Assembly (NCBI RefSeq): GCF_004011695.2
Contig: NC_082411.1
Coordinates: 1,782,001 to 1,846,000, forward strand
Reading direction: 5' to 3'
From: Ascochyta rabiei
Taxonomy: Eukaryota; Ascomycota; Dothideomycetes; Pleosporales; Didymellaceae
DNA length: 64,000 nucleotides
Shown: piece after piece, positions 57,601 to 64,000 of the stretch
Position numbering within the stretch: position 1 is the first letter of the stretch
Layout of the letters: the number at the start of each line of letters is the position of its first letter
The notes under the pieces: generated by a model
Told to the model about the DNA's origin: nothing
What the model saw: only the letters and a program-made list of their open reading frames with translations
The model's database searches: none
Program-made: the position numbers and the translations under genes

Positions 57601-57886
57601 TGAAGATGTCCGAGTCGAAGAGGGCCTTGTAGGCGGCGGCGGTCTTGAGGAAGGACTGTGGGCCTTCGGAGTGGAACTTGAGGGCGGCCTGGTAGAGCTT
57701 CAGGGCCTCTTCGATCTGGATTTCCTGGGTGTCGTCGACCTCGACTTCGTCTTCGTGGTCGGACTCGACGTTGAGGGCGTGCCATGCGGAGGCCTTTGAG
57801 GCTTTGGGGGGTTTTGACTGGGCGATGTTAGCGTGGTGTGGTGTGGTGTGGACAAGGGCAGCTTTCACGTGTCACGGACATACCAT
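51695..57886 (-). CDS. HIR3: Hir3, histone transcription regulator / HIR complex scaffold
   Basis: Scaffold of the HIR histone H3-H4 chaperone complex (homologous to human cabin-1), needed for replication-independent nucleosome assembly and histone gene control in the nucleus. A first exon that is only the ATG (57886-57884) is followed by a 66-nt intron (GTATGT...CCCAG) and one long exon, 57817-51695, giving 2041 aa. The start reads MSKPPKASKASAWHALNV and soon reaches DDTQEIQIEEALKLYQAALKFH, the family's N-terminal TPR block. Helical repeats continue through most of the protein (GALTYFAEALDKEDTDLDLWLRAA; AYTAWKFASTLYKRAI). An S/P-rich insert lies near 360-440. The last ~350 residues are disordered, ending in acidic D/E runs. 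Reading on from the intron would add a non-family N terminus, which is why I choose the ATG-only exon. It is divergent from the ChAPs gene. Confidence 0.9.
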
Positions 57887-58321
57887 GGTGGTGTGGGTGT
57901 TCAAGGCAATGGTAGGCGAGAACCGCCGATTGCGGGCGACATCAGGCTGCAGGTGCAGGTGCAGGTGCAGGTGCAGGTGCAGGTGCAGGTGAAGGTGCAG
58001 GTGCAGCTGTGCAGTGCAGGGGCCGGTGAAGGTGTGCGGTCGAGGCGACGCGTGCAGGCACAGAGTGACGTGGAGACGTGGAGACGTGGAGACGTGGAGC
58101 GCGTCGCGGCTCGCGGGAGTGAAAGTTGGCCTTGGCGAACCGGGGACAGACCGACAGCTACAGCTCTCCACCAGGAACGGGAACGTGGACGCAACCCTGA
58201 CACGCATCCCGCACCGCCCAGCCCGGGCCTCTACACCCCCCTCGGCCCCCTCGCCCGCCCCAACGTCGACGTCTTCAACAGCGCGCTCCCTTCGCTCGCT
58301 GCTGCGCGGCACACTCGAGCC
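57887..58321. promoter_or_regulatory. Divergent promoter HIR3 / ChAPs with GGTGCA repeat
   Basis: 435 bp between starts. It contains a GGTGCA hexamer array (57947-58006) 60 bp from the HIR3 ATG, and GACGTGGA repeats at 58068-58100. No TATA box is obvious for either gene. Confidence 0.55.
57947..58006. repeat. GGTGCA hexanucleotide repeat
   Basis: About nine units with one GGTGAA interruption, located in the HIR3 leader or core promoter. Confidence 0.92.
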
Positions 58322-60820
58322 ATGGTCACATCGCCGGCGGTCCCCGAGTATGCGCCCAAGTCTGGCCGCCGCCCGCCCATGAACTGACGCGGATGCGCAG
58401 AATCTACGAGGATGAGCTGCACTCGGCCATCGAGTCGCGCTCCGAGTCGCTGCAGACGCTGCGCGAGCTCGGCCCGCCCGACCTCGTCCACCTCATCAAG
58501 CAGCCCATCAAGTCGACGAGCAAGCAGACGGGCGTCTACCACCACGTCAGCGGCATGGACGCCTCGTCATCAGCCAGCCTCGCCGCCTACATCAACACGC
58601 TCACCTACTCGCCCCACGACAAGCAGAACAAGGTCGTCTCGGGCCTGTACTGGTACGTCTGACCCTACCCATGACAACACAACACCCTGACAACACGACA
58701 CCCTGACAACACGACACCCTGACAACACAACACCCTGACATGGCCAACAACACCAACAATACCAACAATACCAGCAATACCAACAATACCAGCAATACCA
58801 ACAATACCAGCAATACCAACAATACCAGCAATACCAACATTACCAACACAACGCCCTGAAAGTACACCGAGACACGCACTAACAACACCCAGCTGCTACA
58901 ATGCCTTCTCCCGCCTCGACATGCGCGTCCAGGTCTACATCCCCGGCACCGTCGAGAGCTACTGCATCGACGAGCGCGGCGACAAGCGCGTAGCCACCGA
59001 CGACCTGTGGCTGGAAACCTACCTCTGCAGCGTCCTGCGCGCCTACTCGTACGCCGACGACGGCTCCGGCGACACCATCAAGAAGATTGTCGGCGTCCGC
59101 CGCTTCAACCCCATCACAAGCACCGAGAGCGAGCACAAGTTCCTCGACGCTGCAGAGCGCCTCTTCTTCAGCGGTACGCCCTTGCCATCCCCCATTGACT
59201 CCACACCTATTCACGGTCAATGTCCTCCGTGCACGCGGCGCTGACAACCACAGGCTGGCAGCTAGGCTCCGACCCCGAGATCCAGGTCCCCAATCTCGTC
59301 TCCAACCACCTCACAACCGGCCTGCTCAGCTACATCCACACCACGGGCAGATATGCGTCTGGCATCAACCTGTTCGAGAAACTGCGCACCCGCGACCCCG
59401 AGATCTCCTCGCTCCTGGCCCGCGTCTACATCCAGGCGGACGAGGAGGTCAAGGCCGTACAGCTGCTGCACGACGTCATCCAGGAGCTGCCCATGGACTA
59501 CTCCTTGCTCGACTGCCAGGCCGACTTCTGCAACACAAAAGGCCGCGGTGACCTTGCGCTGGAGATTGCGAAGAGGAGCGTCGTGTCGGCGCCCAGCGAA
59601 TTCGGCACCTGGGCCAGGTTGGCCGACATCTACGTCAGCCTGGAGCAGTGGGACCTGGCCCTCCTGACGCTCAACTCGTGTCCCATGTTCACCTACCAGG
59701 ACAAGGACGCTCCGCGCATGCCAGAGCCCCAGAGAGTCTTCCTGCCCATCCTGCCCGAGGCCATGTGTGACGAGATCGAAGACAGCAATCTCGACGACAT
59801 GGACATGGTCCACCCCACATTGCGCAAGCTCCACGCTGCCGGCTTCAAGGGCACATTCTTAAAAGCCTACATCATCCTTACAGAGATCACCAAGAAGATT
59901 GGCTGGGACCAGCTGCTGAAGATTCGATCACAGGTCTTCGTCATGGAGGAGGAGTACCGCCACGAGAAGCAGAGCGTCCCCGTCTCGCATTCGCGCAGCG
60001 CCAGCACCACCGCACTGCGCTCGCCCTCACCGTCCATCCGAGCATCTCCCAATCCTCAGGTCAACGGCCATGGCGAAGCAAACCAGCCATCCGAGCCGAA
60101 CGGCGAATCTGCATCTGCAGAGGCAGCTGTGCAAGACTCACTACAGGAACCTGGCCACACCGTTGCCGCCGAGGTCGTCAAAGCCGGCAGCGAAGACCCG
60201 CATCCAAACAACGACGACAACCCCTCACAACAAAACTACACACAGTTCCAAAACAAGCGTCTCTGTGAACGTTGGCTCGACAACCTCTTCATGGTGCTCT
60301 ACGAAGACCTGCGTGTCTACACCATCTGGCGCACCGAGATGGCGCAGTACAGACAGCAGCAGCTCCTGTACAAGAAGAGCGCCGAGGAGTGGGAGATTCT
60401 TGGCGAACTGGCAGAACGACTACACCACATCGACGAGGCAGTCGAAGCGTACGAGAACTGTCTGCAGATCAAGTTTTCACCCAAGGCGATGCGGGGCATC
60501 CTCAAGCTAGGCGAAGACAAGAGGAATACAAGAGACGTGTGCGCAGCACTCATTAGGCTCGTCACCTGGCAGTATCGGTGGTACTCCGAGGTACGTTCCA
60601 TCTCCTCCCTCTTTCTCTCCAATACACCGACCCACTGACACCACCCCCCAAGTTCTCCCCCTCCCTCCTCTACACAATCCGCAAACTCATCGAAGAAGAA
60701 GGCGCCGTCAAAATCCGCAGCATCATCCAGGGCACCAGCCTGCCCCAGCACGTCCTCGACCTCACCCACCAGTATGCCGCCCTGTGTGCTGCCTTCCGCA
60801 GCAGCGGCAGCGATGGCTAG
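58322..60820 (+). CDS. ChAPs family protein (Chs5-Arf1-binding; Bch1/Bud7 type)
   Basis: A subunit of exomer, the TGN coat-like complex that binds Arf1 and sends cargo such as chitin synthase to the surface. Five exons, 58322-58347, 58401-58652, 58893-59173, 59254-60590 and 60653-60820, give 687 aa. The joined start reads MVTSPAVPEIYEDELHSAIE. The family block ELGPPDLVHLIKQ follows, then ASSSASLAAYINTLTYSPHD and the exon-3 start CYNAFSRLDMRVQVYIPG. TPR-like helices come next (LLARVYIQADEEVKAVQLLHDV; WARLADIYVSLEQWDLAL), then a disordered S/P/E insert (~430-500). The conserved C terminus is LVTWQYRWYSEFSPSLLYTIRKLI. Intron 1 (53 nt) has GTATGC, an AACTGAC branch site and GCGCAG. At intron 2 the best splice pair yields LYCCYN where relatives have an aromatic pair before CYN, so that junction is uncertain by one or two residues. 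Filamentous fungi usually have a single ChAPs gene. Confidence 0.9.
58680..58850. repeat. Repeat-filled ChAPs intron 2
   Basis: Nearly the whole 240-nt intron consists of ACCCTGACAACACGAC units (58680-58740) followed by AATACCAACAATACCAGC units (58744-58850). Both are purine/pyrimidine-skewed and rich in CAA. Confidence 0.9.
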
Positions 60821-61976
60821 AAGCTGTTGAAGTCGCCCACCAGGCTGTGGCTCGAGCCGCGGTCAAAGTGCTGAGGTGTTGAGGTGTTGAGTGCTGGGTG
60901 CTGGGTGCTGGGGTGCTGAGAGTGCAGTGCCAAGAGCACTGAAGATGGAAACGCTGTGGACGCTGTGGACGTGAGAGTCAAGCTGGGAGGCAGGTTACAT
61001 CCAAGAACAGCTCTGAATAGGATGAAAAGCGCATAGCATTCAAAACAGCAAACACGCAGAGAATCCAACAATCACTATACCTAGGAGCACAGCCTCTACT
61101 CTCTCACATTCAACCAGCACACCACACTCTTAGAATTGGTCGTGCTGCAACTAGACCCCCCTCATCGAACAATATCTCGACAACAAAGATCGCCGCTCTC
61201 TCGATACCCCCCGGTCCGATCTTCGTGGTCGTCACGCGCGCTACGCACTCTCTTCCATGCATGGCGGGCGGATACGTGTGATTGAGTTTGTTTTCCATTT
61301 CAGTTTCACTCGCGTTACTAGTAGTGGTCGTGGCAGTCTTGCTGCAGACTTGGTGATTGTGTTATTCCTTTATTTATTTTTGTGTATTTGTTTTCTCTCT
61401 TGCTTTCTTTTCTGGTGGCGAGGATTGGCAGTGAGGCGTGTCCTGGCTTTTGGGACGGTGGGTCGTGTTTCGATGTATTCTCGCTTGTTGAGTGTTGATG
61501 GGTATGTTTCATGGCTTACGTGGGCTGGACTGGGCGTATGGGTAGAGTGAGTAAAGCAGTAGCCGGGGCGGAAAGACAGACAAGAAAAGAGCAGAACGCG
61601 GAGTAAGGAAATAGGAGCGATGGCAATAGGAAAGAAAAAAAAAAACGTCAGCAATTCTGTCGGCCCAGTTAGCAGGCACCGGTGGACGCGGTGAAATGGG
61701 TGTAGAATTTGCACACGTGCTGTCCATCATCCGCAGCGTGTCTTGCAACCATTTGATTCGTTTTTATAGTCGTAGCCGGCGCGAGCACTGAGATGCGCTC
61801 AGACCGGCGCTGCGGCTGTCGCTGCAGTGCCTTAACACAACCTGTTCCTGCCTCACAACGAGGACTGAACCATTCTGAAAGCCCATGAACACCACTCCAT
61901 GCTCCTCGATACGAATGCCGATACCCGTGTCGTTTTTGCCGCCAAGCAACGCCCTTCTTCTGTGAAGGCGAGTAGC
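60821..61976. other. Convergent intergenic region, ChAPs to RPS16
   Basis: The two flanking genes converge here. No gene is supported. A short GTGCTGGGTGCTG repeat lies at 60860-60915 and an A11 run near 61634. A plus frame at 61257-61550 has signal-peptide-like hydrophobicity but no other support. Confidence 0.6.
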
Positions 61977-62560
61977 TTAACGGTAGGACTTCTGGTACCT
62001 GGAGCGGGCACCTTGACCACCGAACTTCTTGGGCTCGCACCGCCTGTTGTCGGCGACGAGGAGTGTGCGGTCGTACTGGACGAGAGCCTGCTTGAGCTGG
62101 TTCTTGGAGTGCTCGTCGACAAACTTCTGGTAGTAGGCGATGATGGACTTGGCAATGGCTTGACGGATGGCGTAGATCTGCGAGGTGTGACCACCACCGG
62201 TGACGCGGACGCGGATGTCGACATCGGCTGTGGGCTGTTAGTCTTGCCCTGTTCCTTCCCTCTTCTATGCGCCATCTATGGTTTGGCTATGCGAGGATGC
62301 GCGGTGGTTGCTGGGGTGCGTACCGAACTTGTCGAGGCCGAGGATCAGGACGGGCTCGTAGACCTTGAAGCGGAGGATTTCGGGCTGGACAAGGGAAAGA
62401 GGCTTTCCGTTGACCTTGATGAGACCCTTACCAGCCTGCGCACATGTCCATCAGTATGTTGTTTTCAATGCGCACCGCAGCGGTGGATGTGTACCTTGCA
62501 GTGGGCGACAGCGGTCGCGGTCTTCTTCTTGCCGAAGCATTGCACGGATTGAGAGGCCAT
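61977..62560 (-). CDS. RPS16: 40S ribosomal protein S16 (uS9)
   Basis: A small-subunit protein whose C-terminal tail reaches the P-site tRNA. Exons 62560-62495, 62435-62324 and 62227-61977 give 142 aa, the standard eukaryotic length. The N terminus reads [21 protein letters not shown], then [41 protein letters not shown] and [23 protein letters not shown]. It ends in the invariant basic tail [10 protein letters not shown]. Introns fall at codons 22 and 59-60. Highly biased C-ending codons fit strong expression. Confidence 0.98.
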
Positions 62561-62864
62561 TTTGGGCGACTGTGGTTAGTACGTGCGAAGTGGTGGGAGG
62601 TGCGGGCAGTTGACGTTCACGATCGAGTGGTCGAAGTCGTGAGAAGTTGGCGAGCGATTCAGAAATCGAATGTGGGTGCTAGCGCTGGTTGCGGTTAAGC
62701 GCACCGCACGGTCCAGCGCCACATCAGCCAGACGAGCACCGCTCAGCATCTGCGATGCCATCGACTGTTATCGATTGCAGTCAGGCGTTGCATTTGGTGG
62801 ATGCCCCTCTTCCTGTCTAATCAGTTTGATGTAGAACATTTGATGTCTGCTTTTATCAGTTAAT
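62561..62864. promoter_or_regulatory. Divergent promoter RPS16 / RCC1-repeat gene
   Basis: 304 bp between the two start codons. No TATA box or clear ribosomal-protein promoter element could be identified by eye. Confidence 0.5.
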
Positions 62865-63944
62865 ATGCCACACGACATCTACGTTTTTGGTAGCAATGGA
62901 GAAGGCCAACTCGGCGAAGGAATTGCTGTCGCAGACATTGTCAGCAAGCCGATGCAATTACCAAGATCATCCATCTTTAGCAACATAACAGCCATCAAAA
63001 GCGGCGATAATCATACGCTTCTTCATATTTTGGGCGATGCTGTTGCTGGGATTGGTGACAATAGAGTCGGCCAAATTACCGGGTGTGCAGGCTCTCAGAT
63101 TCACGAGTTCAGGAAACTGCATCAGAACGTCCATCTCTTCGCAGCTGCCTGCGAATCTTCGGCGTTTGCCTACTCTCAGAAAGACTCCAATTCCATAATA
63201 CATACTCAAGGTCGCGGCCAGTGGGGAGAACTGGGTCGTGGTGAGGCGGAAGACACGCGTACGTACGACTCGTCCGATCCGTTAGATGTTCAATTACCTG
63301 GAGAAATGATCGACTTCGCTGCTGGCGTGTGGCACTACGTCGCTGTCTTGGCCGACGGCTCTGTGTACGGCTGGGGTAAAGCCCGTCTCGGTCAACTGGG
63401 CGACAAGTCGTCAAACAAAGTCTCAGTACCCACGAAGATTGAAGGCTTGTCGATCAAGCCAATCCGAGTAGTCTGTGGTAAAGACTTCACCTACCTGGTC
63501 AGCGACCCTTCATCAGGTGAGCATATAGTCCTTGGCAAGGACAAGTTCAACATCATCTCGGCTATGCCACTAGACATCAGAGGCTGGAAGGACGTTGGAG
63601 CAACGTGGCACGCTATTTTCGTTCTCTTCGACGACGGAAGGCTGGCAGCATGGGGCAAAGATAATCAGTGGAAACTCATACCTCCGGATCTGCCCAAGAT
63701 CGACAAAATCGCTATTGGCACTGATCACGTCCTGGCGCTCACTAAGAGCGGAAAGCTTGTTTCCTGGGGCTGGGGTAAGCACGGGAACTGCGGTGACCTC
63801 TCCAACATACAGCAAGAGATCAAAAACGACATGATAAGTGGATTCTGGAATGAAATCGACATACCAGGTCGGATCGCAAAGATCGCTGCTGGGTACTGTA
63901 CAAGCTTCGTCATCACAGAGGTGGGCGAAGATGAGCGTAAGTAA
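62865..63944 (+). CDS. RCC1-repeat beta-propeller protein (Ats1-like)
   Basis: A 359-aa single-exon protein made of degenerate RCC1 repeats. The blade motifs are DIYVFGSNGEGQLGEG at the N terminus, GRGQWGELGRG (~119-129), SVYGWGKARLGQLGD (~167-181), RLAAWGKDNQW (~262) and KLVSWGWGKHGNCGD (~301-315), each preceded by an IDFAAGVWHYVAVLADG-type strand pair. The length and divergence of the repeats recall yeast Ats1, which interacts with the Elongator/diphthamide modification machinery, more than the nuclear Ran exchange factor RCC1. No nuclear-localisation tail is seen. An assignment to Ats1 rests on size and repeat pattern only. Confidence 0.85.
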   Translation: MPHDIYVFGSNGEGQLGEGIAVADIVSKPMQLPRSSIFSNITAIKSGDNHTLLHILGDAVAGIGDNRVGQITGCAGSQIHEFRKLHQNVHLFAAACESSAFAYSQKDSNSIIHTQGRGQWGELGRGEAEDTRTYDSSDPLDVQLPGEMIDFAAGVWHYVAVLADGSVYGWGKARLGQLGDKSSNKVSVPTKIEGLSIKPIRVVCGKDFTYLVSDPSSGEHIVLGKDKFNIISAMPLDIRGWKDVGATWHAIFVLFDDGRLAAWGKDNQWKLIPPDLPKIDKIAIGTDHVLALTKSGKLVSWGWGKHGNCGDLSNIQQEIKNDMISGFWNEIDIPGRIAKIAAGYCTSFVITEVGEDERK

Positions 63945-64000
63945 ATCAAGCGAAGAACGCAAGGACTATAGGCAGGGAACATGAGAATGGCACATCAGTT

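Overview
This 64 kb window comes from the nuclear genome of a filamentous ascomycete, most likely Dothideomycetes and probably Pleosporales. Three things point there: short introns (about 46-60 nt) with GTRNGT donors and CTAAC/CTGAC branch sites, compact GC-rich gene-dense stretches broken by AT-rich repeat-decayed DNA, and a secreted protein of the Alt a 1 family. All family names below come from reading translations by eye. No database search was run.

Layout. 1-2.8 kb: gene-free, with tandem repeats. 2.8-5.5 kb: divergent pair of homoserine dehydrogenase (-) and a CCDC174-like protein (+). 5.5-7.2 kb: microsatellite block. 7.2-9.4 kb: SR-protein kinase (-). 10.5-16.1 kb: divergent GRIP golgin (-) and zuotin (+). 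16.7-20.4 kb: universal-stress-domain protein and GPHR/ABA_GPCR membrane protein (both +). 21-23.6 kb: a 71-aa hydrophilic protein and a CRH-like GH16 cell-wall transglycosylase. 23.6-33.8 kb: an accessory island with an Alt a 1-like secreted protein as its only intact gene. Around it lie broken copies of an O-methyltransferase, a Yju2-like splicing factor and an AA9 polysaccharide monooxygenase, plus a small hAT-type element. 33.8-43.1 kb: a four-exon repeat protein, class II aldolase, mitochondrial bL9, Ubp16-type deubiquitinase and a GFO/IDH/MocA oxidoreductase. 45.3-47.1 kb: a conserved 583-aa protein of unknown function. 48.4-50.5 kb: a complete but heavily mutated Fot1/pogo transposon with TA target duplication. 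51.7-63.9 kb: divergent HIR3 (-) and ChAPs (+), then RPS16 (-) and an RCC1-repeat protein (+).

Most genes are housekeeping: amino-acid synthesis, glycolysis, translation and nascent-chain folding, splicing control, chromatin assembly, and Golgi/TGN trafficking (the GRIP golgin, GPHR and ChAPs all act there). They do not form a pathway cluster. Five gene pairs are divergent and share 200-460 bp promoters. Exon structures were rebuilt by hand; each one given is frame-consistent from start to stop. The main oddities are two TIR transposons with visible target-site duplications, the pseudogene-rich island, a repeat protein recovered only after joining four exons, an ATG-only first exon in HIR3, and short tandem repeats placed at the 5' ends of several housekeeping genes.
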